Positions 7,069 through 15,113 are shown, numbered from the stretch's first letter. The stretch: DNA of 15,889 nucleotides from an uncultured bacterium (GCA_905215395.1 CAJMQA010000046.1:1-15889), one strand, 5' to 3'. Program-made: numbers and translations. Notes: generated from the sequence alone by a model not told the origin.

Positions 7069-7096
7069 AGTTCCCATTATCCGGATAGGGGTTTTT
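7062..7096 (+). terminator. Possible attenuator hairpin between sigma and fecR genes
   Basis: CGGATAA (7062-7068, containing the sigma stop codon) pairs with TTATCCG (7077-7083) around an 8-base loop. An alternative pairing of CCC (7073-7075) with the GGGG at 7088-7091, enclosing TATCCGGATA, ends directly before a run of five T. The second fold looks like a weak terminator and the two folds exclude each other. This could lower expression of the downstream receptor genes relative to sigma; it is a suggestion from base pairing only. Confidence 0.3.
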
Positions 7097-7134
7097 CCAG
7101 CTTTATTGTCATATTGTAAACAGATTGCTCAGAC

Positions 7135-8067
7135 ATGATGAATAACAAATTACTGGCCAAATATATTTTTTCAGAAGCAACCTCTGAAGAAAAAAAGCAG
7201 GTAGAAAAATGGCTTGCTGCATCCGGGAAAAATCAGGATGAATTCGACCGACTGAAGCAACGGATAAGTCTGGCAACCCGGAGATACCGGCCCGATACTT
7301 TTCAGCCCCGGAAAGCTTTCCGGAAAATAGAACAGGAGGTATATCCCCAGGTAACCCGAACCAGATCTATCTCATACCGTTATGTAGCAGCAGCTATTGT
7401 CACTCTCCTGTTAGGAACAGGCATTTTCTACCTTATAAGAAACCAGGAAATAAAGATATTGACAGTGCAATGTTATCCTGGAGAGATCCTCGAATTACGC
7501 CTGCCTGACAGCACCTTGCTGACTCTCTCAGGTCCATCCGAAGTGAGTTATCCCATACAGTTTACAGGACAGACACGGGAAATATTCATGTCAGGACAAA
7601 TTTATTTTCAGGTACACCGCGACACTACCCAACCTTTTATCGTCAACACTCCTTCTATAAAAGTTACGGTATTGGGAACAGCCTTTCAAGTAACAGCCAA
7701 TGAACAAAAGGCAGAAGTACTCGTCAATTCCGGAAAAGTGGCCGTTACTTTACCCGATGCCCCTTCCCGGGAGATACTCATTGCAGGGATGATGACACAA
7801 TGGTCCCGCCAACAAGAACATCTAACCACAGACCAGAATTTCGATGCCAATAAATTATCCTGGAAGACAAAAAAACTCAAATTCAACAATACCCCTTTGT
7901 ATGAAGTCATTCAGATACTGAACAAACACTACAAAGTAAACATAGCACTGCCGGAAAAATACAAGCATTTACGCCTGACAGCAACATTTGAATCACTTTC
8001 TTTAGCAGAAACGCTGGATATCATCAACCAGACACTGGACATTCAACTAAGTATTCCCGGCAAATGA
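7135..8067 (+). CDS. FecR-family anti-sigma factor with DUF4974 domain
   Basis: 310 residues. The cytoplasmic N-terminus (1-80), LLAKYIFSEATSEEKKQVEK, should bind the sigma factor. One membrane segment spans about 83-102 (AAAIVTLLLGTGIFYLI). The periplasmic part has a FecR domain (about 108-205) with the family landmarks LRLPDSTLLTLSGPSEVSYP, GQIYFQV and VLGTAFQV, and a C-terminal DUF4974 domain (about 246-308; LKFNNTPLYEVIQILNKHYK) likely to touch the receptor's STN domain. Two ATGs in tandem (7135 and 7138) make the exact start uncertain by one codon. Its stop overlaps the receptor start in ATGA (8064-8067), which couples their translation. Confidence 0.94.
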   Translation: MMNNKLLAKYIFSEATSEEKKQVEKWLAASGKNQDEFDRLKQRISLATRRYRPDTFQPRKAFRKIEQEVYPQVTRTRSISYRYVAAAIVTLLLGTGIFYLIRNQEIKILTVQCYPGEILELRLPDSTLLTLSGPSEVSYPIQFTGQTREIFMSGQIYFQVHRDTTQPFIVNTPSIKVTVLGTAFQVTANEQKAEVLVNSGKVAVTLPDAPSREILIAGMMTQWSRQQEHLTTDQNFDANKLSWKTKKLKFNNTPLYEVIQILNKHYKVNIALPEKYKHLRLTATFESLSLAETLDIINQTLDIQLSIPGK

Positions 8068-10733
8068 AATATATTCTAGTTTTAGCATTATTCATTTTTC
8101 AGACGGTTTATGCACAAGAGCCTGAAATCAATATAAAGTTTTCCAACACTCCTATACAGGAAGTTTTACGGGTATTGGAGGAACAGAGTTCTTTTACTTT
8201 CTCTTTCGAATCTTCGCTGTTAAACTCATTCCCTCCGATAACCCTAAACCTCCTGCACTCCACTTTGGAAATTGCCCTCGAACAGATTTTCCGGAAAAGT
8301 AATATAGAATACAAAATCAAAAGTTCACACATTATCCTGAAAAAACGGCGGAAACCCGTCATTATCAATGGTACCGTCATCGATGCCAAATCCAAAGAAC
8401 CTCTCATGAATGCTACGATATACGATTGGGATCAACAGATCGGAACAGTAACCAACGCACATGGAATTTATAGTCTTTCATTACCGGATTCAAAACTTAA
8501 TCTGACCATCTCTTATGTCGGTTATAAACCCTGGCAATATAAGCTGGTACAAAATTCCGATACCACGATATCAGTAGCTTTGGAACCCATGCTAAATCTG
8601 GATGAAGTGATCGTCAGGAGACCATCCCTGTCCCAATGGATAAAAAACATACAACCGGGTCAAATCAGTTTTCCGATCAAGACAGTCAACAAACTTCCCG
8701 GCCTTTTCAGTGAAAGCGATCTGCTGAAAACCATACAATTAATGCCTGGAGTGAAAACCGGAACAGAAGGCATGGCTGGTCTGTTTGTGCGGGGTGGTAA
8801 TGTTGATGAAAACCTCTACCTGATGGACGGGATTCCGATTTACAATCCGAGCCATTTATTGGGATTTTTCTCCACCTTTAACTCCGATGCAGTAAAAAAC
8901 GTAGAGTTTTACAAAAGCAGCTTTCCTGCCCGTTTCGGGGGCCGGCTTTCTTCCATAGTAGATGTCAGACTCAAAGACGGGGACATGGAAAATTACCACG
9001 GCAATATCAGTATCGGACTGATTGCCAGCAAATTTAATCTCGAAGGTCCGCTATTCCGGAATAAAACGGCTTTTAATCTCTCAGCCCGAAGGACCTATGC
9101 GGATCTTATTGCTTCTCCCCTTATCCGGAAATTAAGCAAAATAGAAGACAAATTCACTTCAGAACGGCTGAAAGCCGGCTATTATTTTGCGGATATCAAT
9201 GCCAAAATTACCCATAAATTTTCTGTACGCAGCCGTCTCTCCCTGAATCTTTACTGGGGGAATGACAAACTCAGATACAAGTACAAATCCCGCAATTACA
9301 ATTACCACTACACAGAAAACATTGAACCCGATTACGATTTCTGGACCAAAGAACAACAAAAAGCGCGCTGGAACTGGGGTAATCTAATCACCTCCCTGGA
9401 ATGGAATTACAATATAAATAACCGTCTGAACAGCAATACAACGGTCGCTTACAACCACTATATGTCGTCGATCCGGCTCAGGTTCTTCTATGAGGAAAAG
9501 AAAGATACCGACCACTCATATAGTCTAAACAAACTGGCATTCGATTCAGGCATACGCGACTGGATTGTCAAAAACGATTTTATCTTCACAGCAAATCCCT
9601 GGAATAAAATAAGGTTCGGGGTAAATTATACTTTTCATACCTTTATTCCGGAGACTAGCCGCAAAACAATCAGAAGCCAGGAGGATATCCCTTTCCCGAA
9701 TACCGGAAAAAGCTCTATAGAAAACAAAATCCGCGGGCACGAACTATCCGTATATGCTGAAGATGAAATCGCCCTGGGAAAACGCATCCGGCTCCAGCCC
9801 GGAATCCATTTATCCATGTTTCAGGCAGAGAATAAAACTTATCTCTCCTTACAACCCCGTTTTTCCATACAATACTCTCTGGCTGAAGACTTGTCTTTCA
9901 AGGCTTCCTACACTAAAATGAACCAATATGTACATCTGCTGACCTCCGGAGGCTTGAATATGCCTACCGATTTATGGGTTCCTGTAACACGCCGCATCCG
10001 TCCGATGCTCTCACATCAGGCAGCTGGGGGATTATATTATCATTTAAAACAGAACTGGGAGTTCTCTCTTGAAGCCTACTACAAAATTATGAAAAACCAG
10101 ATTGAATATGTGGACGGAGCAGGTATTCTTCCCGACTACCGAACCTGGGACGAAAAAGTTGCCATGGGAAAGGGGAAGGGGTATGGACTGGAGGTACAGC
10201 TTCAAAAAATAAAGGGCAAAACCAGTGGATGGATCAACTACACTCTCTCCTGGGCAAACCGCTGTTTTCCCGATAAACGGATCAATTACGGGAAATGGTT
10301 CCCTGCTAAATATGATAACCGCCACAATGTCAATATCATTTTGATGCACAAATTCAGCAAGCGTTTTGATATCAGTACAGTCTGGGTTTTTAATAGCGGA
10401 AACCGGATCACCCTGTCCCTGGAAAGATACAATTCTTCTCCGGTAATACCGGGAGAAGAAGCTCCTCACCACCAGGAAATAGAACATTATGAATACCGGA
10501 ACAACTATCGCATGGACAATTACCACCGACTGGATATTGGTTTCAATTTCCACAAACAAAAACGCCGGGGAACCAGAACCTGGAGTGTCAATTTTTACAA
10601 TACCTATTGCCGGAAGAATCCTTTTTCGCTGTATACAGACGAAAACACGATCAACGGAAAACGGCAGGCCGTGATCTGGAAAAGTACTATTTTTCCAATC
10701 CTACCTTCTTTTTCCTATACATTTACCTTTTAA
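8064..10733 (+). CDS. TonB-dependent receptor with STN signalling domain and carboxypeptidase-like domain
   Basis: 889 residues. Signal peptide 1-17 (ILVLALFIFQTVYAQ). STN secretin/TonB signalling domain about 22-92 (IKFSNTPIQEVLRVLEEQSS). CarboxypepD_reg-like beta-sandwich about 97-175 (IINGTVIDAKSKEPLMNATI). TonB-box-like LDEVIVRR at 179-186. Plug about 205-305, with LFVRGGNVDENLYLMDGIPI and FPARFGGRLSSIVDVRLKDG. The rest is a beta-barrel ending in an aromatic residue (FSYTFTF), as barrel insertion requires. It takes up an unknown ligand across the outer membrane using TonB energy and, through the STN domain, signals to the FecR protein encoded just before it. No SusD-like partner follows; a DUF4249 lipoprotein does, which is a known alternative pairing in Bacteroidetes. 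Iron chelates are a common ligand class, but nothing here proves it. Confidence 0.95.
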   Translation: MKYILVLALFIFQTVYAQEPEINIKFSNTPIQEVLRVLEEQSSFTFSFESSLLNSFPPITLNLLHSTLEIALEQIFRKSNIEYKIKSSHIILKKRRKPVIINGTVIDAKSKEPLMNATIYDWDQQIGTVTNAHGIYSLSLPDSKLNLTISYVGYKPWQYKLVQNSDTTISVALEPMLNLDEVIVRRPSLSQWIKNIQPGQISFPIKTVNKLPGLFSESDLLKTIQLMPGVKTGTEGMAGLFVRGGNVDENLYLMDGIPIYNPSHLLGFFSTFNSDAVKNVEFYKSSFPARFGGRLSSIVDVRLKDGDMENYHGNISIGLIASKFNLEGPLFRNKTAFNLSARRTYADLIASPLIRKLSKIEDKFTSERLKAGYYFADINAKITHKFSVRSRLSLNLYWGNDKLRYKYKSRNYNYHYTENIEPDYDFWTKEQQKARWNWGNLITSLEWNYNINNRLNSNTTVAYNHYMSSIRLRFFYEEKKDTDHSYSLNKLAFDSGIRDWIVKNDFIFTANPWNKIRFGVNYTFHTFIPETSRKTIRSQEDIPFPNTGKSSIENKIRGHELSVYAEDEIALGKRIRLQPGIHLSMFQAENKTYLSLQPRFSIQYSLAEDLSFKASYTKMNQYVHLLTSGGLNMPTDLWVPVTRRIRPMLSHQAAGGLYYHLKQNWEFSLEAYYKIMKNQIEYVDGAGILPDYRTWDEKVAMGKGKGYGLEVQLQKIKGKTSGWINYTLSWANRCFPDKRINYGKWFPAKYDNRHNVNIILMHKFSKRFDISTVWVFNSGNRITLSLERYNSSPVIPGEEAPHHQEIEHYEYRNNYRMDNYHRLDIGFNFHKQKRRGTRTWSVNFYNTYCRKNPFSLYTDENTINGKRQAVIWKSTIFPILPSFSYTFTF

Positions 10734-11755
10734 ACGGAAAAACAACGAAACAAGGCGTTTATATATGGAGTCTATTTTTACTGCTACTGGGGGGATGTGA
10801 ACAAGAAAATATCTTCACCGGTGAACTTCCTGCTCCCCGACTGGTGTTGTACTCTTTTATCGAACCCGACTCATTGATTGAAATACGGGTTTCCAAAACC
10901 AGAGCTATCGGCCAGGAGGATTCTGCGTACATAGCCCGGAATGTAGAAGGAGAAATTTACATTAACGGACAGTACCAAGCTAAACTTTCCCACTTCGAAA
11001 ACGACCGTTACCGGACAGGAATTTCTGCCTCGGCTGGCGACAGGGTAAGTATTACCGTCCGTGCTTCCGGAGTACCTGAAGCCAATGCAGAAACCGTTAT
11101 TCCGGATCAGTTCCCCCTGATATCTGCAGACACTTTTATTTACGGAAAAAACATACATTTCCGGGTGAAAATCAGCGAACAGGACCCCGGATACAAATAT
11201 TACCGTTTCCGGTTAGAACGTATAACAACAAATAAAACCGAAAATTACGATTTAGGAGAAATTCTCAGGAATGAAGTAAAAGACAACTGGTTTTACCGGA
11301 AAAACGAACCTTTGCTATACAACCGGAACGACATAGATTTAGGAGGTGAAGATGAGGACGAGTATAACATATACAATATCTTCAGCAACGAAACCTTCAG
11401 AGGTAAAAATTACACCCTAAAAATCAGTACATCCCATATTCCTTCTTTTGAGCACGACATCCTGTATGTACAAGAAAACGAAAAAGGCCATTTTTTATCA
11501 GAAACAACCTATAGTATCGGTCTCTATCGCATAGATGAAGCCACTTACCTCTATCTGAAATCGGAAGAAGAAGCTTACCGGGGAGAGGGTATTCTCTCCG
11601 ATCCTATTAAAGTTTACAGTAATGTAAACCAGGGTGTTGGTATCATAGGTAGCTTCACTAAAAGGGAAATGTCTTTCCGGCAAGCTGTTACACAAAAAGA
11701 ATTATACGAAACATCCTATAATCCATTTTACTATTATTCAGCCGGAGGAGAATAA
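10607..11755 (+). CDS. DUF4249-family lipoprotein, start uncertain
   Basis: Partner of the preceding receptor. The mature protein starts at the lipobox Cys (codon 10796-10798) in WSLFLLLLGGCEQENIF and has about 319 residues. The stretches LVLYSFIEPDSLIEIRVSKT and ASGVPEANAETVIPDQFPL are typical of DUF4249, an all-beta surface lipoprotein family found beside TonB receptors. The start is a puzzle: the only in-frame ATG (10607) is 124 bases inside the receptor gene and would add about 40 residues, including a second hydrophobic patch, before the signal peptide. Between it and the lipobox I find no in-frame ATG, GTG or TTG. Initiation at a rare codon such as ATT (10721), translation coupled to receptor termination at 10733, or a sequence error are the options. 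The 3' end overlaps a convergent gene by 22 bp. Confidence 0.8.
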   Translation: MPEESFFAVYRRKHDQRKTAGRDLEKYYFSNPTFFFLYIYLLNGKTTKQGVYIWSLFLLLLGGCEQENIFTGELPAPRLVLYSFIEPDSLIEIRVSKTRAIGQEDSAYIARNVEGEIYINGQYQAKLSHFENDRYRTGISASAGDRVSITVRASGVPEANAETVIPDQFPLISADTFIYGKNIHFRVKISEQDPGYKYYRFRLERITTNKTENYDLGEILRNEVKDNWFYRKNEPLLYNRNDIDLGGEDEDEYNIYNIFSNETFRGKNYTLKISTSHIPSFEHDILYVQENEKGHFLSETTYSIGLYRIDEATYLYLKSEEEAYRGEGILSDPIKVYSNVNQGVGIIGSFTKREMSFRQAVTQKELYETSYNPFYYYSAGGE

Positions 11756-12165
11756 GCAACCTGCAAAGAGATTTTCTCCTGCTGCAAATCATTTTCCCCG
11801 CGACTGATTACGTAATCAAAATTGATAACAACAGATTCACCTGCTTTCAATTCGAAAATAATATCCAGGTCCAGATTTTTCAGGCTCTTGCATTTCTCTG
11901 TAAACTTTTCCAAGGCCAGCTTATCATTATCAGCCCGGCTTTCCGCAGAAAATTCAAATTCCCCAATAAATTCCTGTGCTCTCAAAGCATCCATAAATTT
12001 CTGGTTCTGATCCAGACTCTTTCCCTCCTGGTCTGTCAGAATGGCTTTCAGATCATCCGCTTTAAAAACATACGAAGAATCTACATCATCCTTGCTGCAC
12101 CCCATTCCCAGAAATGCAACCGCACACACAATCCACAATATTCTTAAAAACATAACTTTATTCAT
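11734..12165 (-). CDS. Small lipoprotein of unknown function
   Basis: 143 residues; I do not recognise a family. Residues 1-22 are a lipoprotein signal peptide with lipobox FLGMGC (Cys23). The residues after it, SKDDVDSS, resemble the acidic lipoprotein-export signal described for surface lipoproteins of Capnocytophaga and Bacteroides, so the protein may be exposed on the cell surface. The mature part (about 120 residues) is highly charged, with a helical-looking middle (RADNDKLALEKFTEKCKSLK) and beta-like segments near the end (SVVINFDYVISRGENDLQQE). An alternative start is Met5 (12153), which the nearby promoter element may favour. It overlaps the last 22 bp of the DUF4249 gene tail-to-tail and follows the symporter gene by 29 bp. 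Confidence 0.78.
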   Translation of the reverse strand: MNKVMFLRILWIVCAVAFLGMGCSKDDVDSSYVFKADDLKAILTDQEGKSLDQNQKFMDALRAQEFIGEFEFSAESRADNDKLALEKFTEKCKSLKNLDLDIIFELKAGESVVINFDYVISRGENDLQQEKISLQVAYSPPAE

Positions 12166-12172
12166 ATCCGTG

Positions 12173-12180
12173 CAAAGATA
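12173..12180 (-). promoter_or_regulatory. -7 element for the small lipoprotein gene
   Basis: On the minus strand this reads TATCTTTG, a full match to TAnnTTTG, 8 bases before the annotated start codon. Transcription would begin almost at that codon, so the mRNA would be nearly leaderless or translation would start at Met5 (12151-12153). I see no good -33 element. Confidence 0.4.
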
Positions 12181-12194
12181 TACAAATATTTTAA

Positions 12195-13358
12195 TTATTC
12201 TTGGGTATTAATCTTGTCGACAATGACCGCGATTGCACCATCACCAGTCACATTTGTAGCCGTACCGAAACTATCCATAGCAATGTACAGAGCGATCATC
12301 AGTCCCTGGGCAGTTTCATCAAATCCGAGCATCGACTGCAATAACCCCAAAGCAGCCATAATCGCTCCACCGGGTACTCCCGGGGCTGCAACCATAGCAA
12401 TTCCCAGCATCATAATAAAGCCGGCAAACTGACCAAACTGAATATCCATACCGGACATCAGCATAATTGCCATAGAACAGGCAACAATTTTCATCGTGCT
12501 ACCTGAAAGATGGATGGTCGCACATAATGGAACAACAAATCCGGCCAGATCCGGCCGTACCCCATTTTTTATCGTTTGTTCCAAAGTCACAGGAATAGTA
12601 GCTGCCGATGACTGGGTTCCCAAAGCTGTCATATAAGCCGGTAACATATTCCGGAATAAACGGATCGGATTTTTTTTGCCTACAATGCCGGCAACAAAAA
12701 ACTGTAAAAACAATAAGATAACTGTCATAATGAAAATCACCACAATGATTTTCAGGAAAACACTCATCACTCCTGCAACTTGTCCGGAATTGGTCATGTT
12801 CAGGAATATACCGAAGATATACAAGGGCAGTAAAGGAATAATAACAGCCGATATCACCTTATTAATGATGTCTTTAAAATCTTCCATCACCAGCTTTAAA
12901 CGATTACCGTCAATGACAGACATGCCTAACCCCAAAGTAAAGGCGAGAATCAAAGCAGACATTACTCCCATGACCGCCGGCATCTCTACAGTAAAATAGG
13001 GCTGTAAAGCCGCTTTACTATCAGCGACTGACGACAAATTATCAGAAGCATCCAATAGCCAGGGATAAGTCAGATCACAGGTAAAAAAGGTAAAGAAACC
13101 GGAAAATAATGTAAACCCATAAGCCAATACAGCCGTTATCAGAAGCAAACGTCCAGCCCCTTTTCCTAGGTCAGCAATCCCCGGAGCCACTAAACCTAAA
13201 ATCAACAAAGGAATGATAAAATTCAGGAAATTTCCAAACAAACCATTTATCGTCAAAAAAATTCTGACCAACCAATCCGGAAAAAACAGACCACACCCGA
13301 TACCTAACAGGATAGCTATAATGATCTTAGGTAGTAAACCAAATTTAATTTTTTTCAT
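12195..13358 (-). CDS. Dicarboxylate/amino acid:cation symporter family (DAACS) transporter
   Basis: 387 residues with the ATG at 13356-13358 (MKKIKFGLLPK), which sets the first membrane helix as in relatives; the frame is open 10 codons further upstream without likely signal. Glutamate-transporter landmarks are present: the serine-rich hairpin-1 loop (ALGTQSSAATIPVT, about 245-258), hairpin-2 (APGVPGGAI, about 325-333) and helix 8 (MDSFGTATNVTGD, 361-373). Two binding motifs deviate. The helix-7 NMDGT is replaced by HLSGS (283-287), and the helix-8 arginine that holds the side-chain carboxylate in GltPh (R397) is Gly365. The fold is therefore sure, but glutamate or aspartate is an unlikely substrate; a neutral amino acid or another compound is more likely, as is altered ion coupling. 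It lies upstream of the small lipoprotein gene on the same strand and is divergent from the DMT gene. Confidence 0.92.
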   Translation of the reverse strand: MKKIKFGLLPKIIIAILLGIGCGLFFPDWLVRIFLTINGLFGNFLNFIIPLLILGLVAPGIADLGKGAGRLLLITAVLAYGFTLFSGFFTFFTCDLTYPWLLDASDNLSSVADSKAALQPYFTVEMPAVMGVMSALILAFTLGLGMSVIDGNRLKLVMEDFKDIINKVISAVIIPLLPLYIFGIFLNMTNSGQVAGVMSVFLKIIVVIFIMTVILLFLQFFVAGIVGKKNPIRLFRNMLPAYMTALGTQSSAATIPVTLEQTIKNGVRPDLAGFVVPLCATIHLSGSTMKIVACSMAIMLMSGMDIQFGQFAGFIMMLGIAMVAAPGVPGGAIMAALGLLQSMLGFDETAQGLMIALYIAMDSFGTATNVTGDGAIAVIVDKINTQE

Positions 13359-13436
13359 AAACTCAATATTGAAAAATCCACATCGCAAATTTCAAACGTT
13401 TTCACAGTTGCAATGTTACAATAAAAAAATGAGTTC

Positions 13437-13462
13437 ATAAAGTTTACAGACTTTATAAAGTC
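13437..13462. promoter_or_regulatory. Palindromic operator-like site between symporter and DMT genes
   Basis: ATAAAGT (13437-13443) and ACTTTAT (13450-13456) are perfect inverted copies 6 bases apart, and the second arm is shared with a 14-base perfect palindrome GACTTTATAAAGTC (13449-13462). The result is three AAAGT-type half-sites in alternating orientation. The site lies 10 bases upstream of TTAATTTG (13473-13480), a 7/8 match to a -7 box that would drive the DMT gene. A regulator covering the -33 region is plausible; its identity is unknown. Confidence 0.5.
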
Positions 13463-13508
13463 AGTAAAATTATTAATTTGTATTTTTACCTGCCTTAAAA
13501 TAATTGAT

Positions 13509-14408
13509 ATGACAAAAGATAAATGGCATGGTCACCTGGCAATTTTAGCTACAAACTTTATTTTCGGTTTAAATACTCCCATTGCCAAAACAATAGTCCC
13601 CATCTGGATTAGCCCCTATGGACTGACGCTATTACGCATGTCGGTCGCCACTGTCATTTTCTGGATTGCCGGACTTTTTACTACCAAAGAAAAAATCAAT
13701 ACCAGAGATCTGGTTACTATATTTTTCGGGGCTTTATTCGGACTTGTCGGAGCACAACTCTCTTTCGCCAATGCGCTGCTGTACACCTCTCCGGTAAACA
13801 TTTCCATCATTGCGGCAATGACACCTGTCGTGGTTATGTTACTGGCTGCCTGGATCCTGAAAGAACCCATAACATTCAAAAAGGCAGCCGGAGTTCTTGT
13901 CGGTGCCAGCGGAGCCCTGCTGATTATACTGCATTCAACCGGCGGAAGTTCAAAAGCCGGTTCCATGTTAGGAAATTTACTTTGTATCGTCAATGTGATT
14001 ACGTATGCTATCTATCTGGTTATCACCCGTCCCGTATCCCAACGTTACTCACCCATCTCCCTGATGAAATGGATGTTCCTATTCTCAGCCCTGATCTCCC
14101 TTCCCCTGGGATTTACAGATATCCTCCAGGCTCCAGCCTTCCAGACAGGCACCGAATTTCATGTGCTCCTGAGAATCACTTACATCGTCATTATGGCCAC
14201 TGGTATTGCCTACTTCCTGGTCCCCATGGCCTTGAGGCGGATCAGACCTACAACCGCCAGCATGTATAATAATCTGCAACCCATTATCGCCTCTGTCATT
14301 GCTATCCTCATCGGACAGGATATATTCAGTTGGGACAAACCGGTAGCAGCTTTATTGGTATTCACGGGAGTTTACCTTGTCACACAGAGCAAAGCAAAAG
14401 AAAATTAA
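13509..14408 (+). CDS. EamA/DMT-family transporter
   Basis: 299 residues with two EamA repeats (about 8-140 and 155-292) and about ten membrane helices, the usual form of the drug/metabolite transporter superfamily. The first repeat opens with HLAILATNFIFGLNTPIAKT and contains ALLYTSPVNISIIAAMTPVV, the second has GIAYFLVPMALRRIRPTTAS and NNLQPIIASVIAILIGQDIF. Members export amino acids, nucleosides or other metabolites at the inner membrane; the substrate cannot be predicted here. The ATG at 13509 is the first in frame and sits about 20 bases after the expected transcription start. Divergent from the symporter gene, convergent with dps, and ends in a shared terminator. Confidence 0.93.
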   Translation: MTKDKWHGHLAILATNFIFGLNTPIAKTIVPIWISPYGLTLLRMSVATVIFWIAGLFTTKEKINTRDLVTIFFGALFGLVGAQLSFANALLYTSPVNISIIAAMTPVVVMLLAAWILKEPITFKKAAGVLVGASGALLIILHSTGGSSKAGSMLGNLLCIVNVITYAIYLVITRPVSQRYSPISLMKWMFLFSALISLPLGFTDILQAPAFQTGTEFHVLLRITYIVIMATGIAYFLVPMALRRIRPTTASMYNNLQPIIASVIAILIGQDIFSWDKPVAALLVFTGVYLVTQSKAKEN

Positions 14409-14440
14409 AAACCCGCCCGGAATATCTTCCGGACAGGTTT
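14409..14440. terminator. Bidirectional terminator between DMT and dps genes
   Basis: CCGGAA (14417-14422), loop TATC, TTCCGG (14427-14432) form a perfect inner stem. After a small internal bulge, AAACC (14409-14413) pairs with GGTTT (14436-14440). The A-run before and T-run after the stem make it suitable for ending transcription from both convergent genes. Confidence 0.75.
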
Positions 14441-14465
14441 CACTCTTATGATCATTTCAACGCTT

Positions 14466-14939
14466 TTAGTTTAAATAGGCATTGATCATCCATACCAGTT
14501 TCTCCTGCTGGGAGATGTAAGGATTCAATAAATCCTGTGTTCCATCATCACCGGCTTCTGCTGCGGCTCTGATAATATCCCGTTCCTGGGCAATCAATAC
14601 CGATAAATCTTCCAATATATATTTCAAACACTGATCTCCTTCTGAAACATTCTCAACAGCCTTCAAAGAAGCTACCCTGCCATAGGCCGCATAAGAATGT
14701 AAAGGAATTTCGCCCAGTGTCAGTATACGTTCTGCCAGTTCATCCACCTTTACGATGGCATCATTGTAAAGCTCTTCAAATTTGGAATGCAAAACAAAGA
14801 AACGGTTGCCTTTCACGTTCCAATGGAAACCACGCAAATTCTGATAATAAATCTGATAATTTGCTAATAATGCATTCAACAGTTCAGCTACTTTCCGGGA
14901 TTTCTGAGAATCCAATCCGATTAAATTTGTCGTTTTCAT
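14466..14939 (-). CDS. dps: Dps-family DNA-binding ferritin-like protein
   Basis: 157 residues, the usual length. The inter-subunit ferroxidase residues of Dps are all present: His39 in GFHWNVKG, His51 and Glu55 in LHSKFEELYND, and Asp66 and Glu70 in VDELAERI. The protein should form a dodecamer that oxidises ferrous iron with hydrogen peroxide and stores it, protecting DNA during oxidative stress or starvation. The N-terminal tail is short (MKTTNLIGLDSQKSRK) with few lysines, so DNA binding may be weaker than in E. coli Dps. The start is fixed by the first ATG and a well-formed promoter upstream. It is a single-gene unit. Confidence 0.95.
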   Translation of the reverse strand: MKTTNLIGLDSQKSRKVAELLNALLANYQIYYQNLRGFHWNVKGNRFFVLHSKFEELYNDAIVKVDELAERILTLGEIPLHSYAAYGRVASLKAVENVSEGDQCLKYILEDLSVLIAQERDIIRAAAEAGDDGTQDLLNPYISQQEKLVWMINAYLN

Positions 14940-14985
14940 AACCTTTTATTTTAATTTGATTTTTACTATTTCTGTTTGTACAATA

Positions 14986-15017
14986 CAAATGTAGAAAATG
15001 GAAATGCATAAATCAAA
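14986..15017 (-). promoter_or_regulatory. dps promoter
   Basis: On the minus strand TTTG (15017-15014) is followed after exactly 20 bases by TACATTTG (14993-14986). Both boxes match the Bacteroidetes -33/-7 consensus fully. Transcription would begin near 14980, leaving a leader of about 40 bases. Confidence 0.7.
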
Positions 15018-15113
15018 TCAATAATATTTACATATACATCATTCATATTTATAATTACTGATTAATAGTTTATTACAAAGTTTAAGTTAAAAACTAAAAG
15101 GCAAAAAATCTTT

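Noticed and set aside
10044..10559. 171-residue minus-strand open frame
   Set aside because: Antisense to the barrel part of the receptor, Val/Phe-rich because it mirrors receptor codons; no domain or start signal.
8064..11755. SusC/SusD polysaccharide utilisation locus
   Set aside because: The second protein is DUF4249-like, not SusD-like, and no glycan-degrading enzymes are present.
12676..12999. 107-residue plus-strand open frame rich in Ile, Met and Thr
   Set aside because: Antisense to membrane helices of the symporter, which explains its composition.
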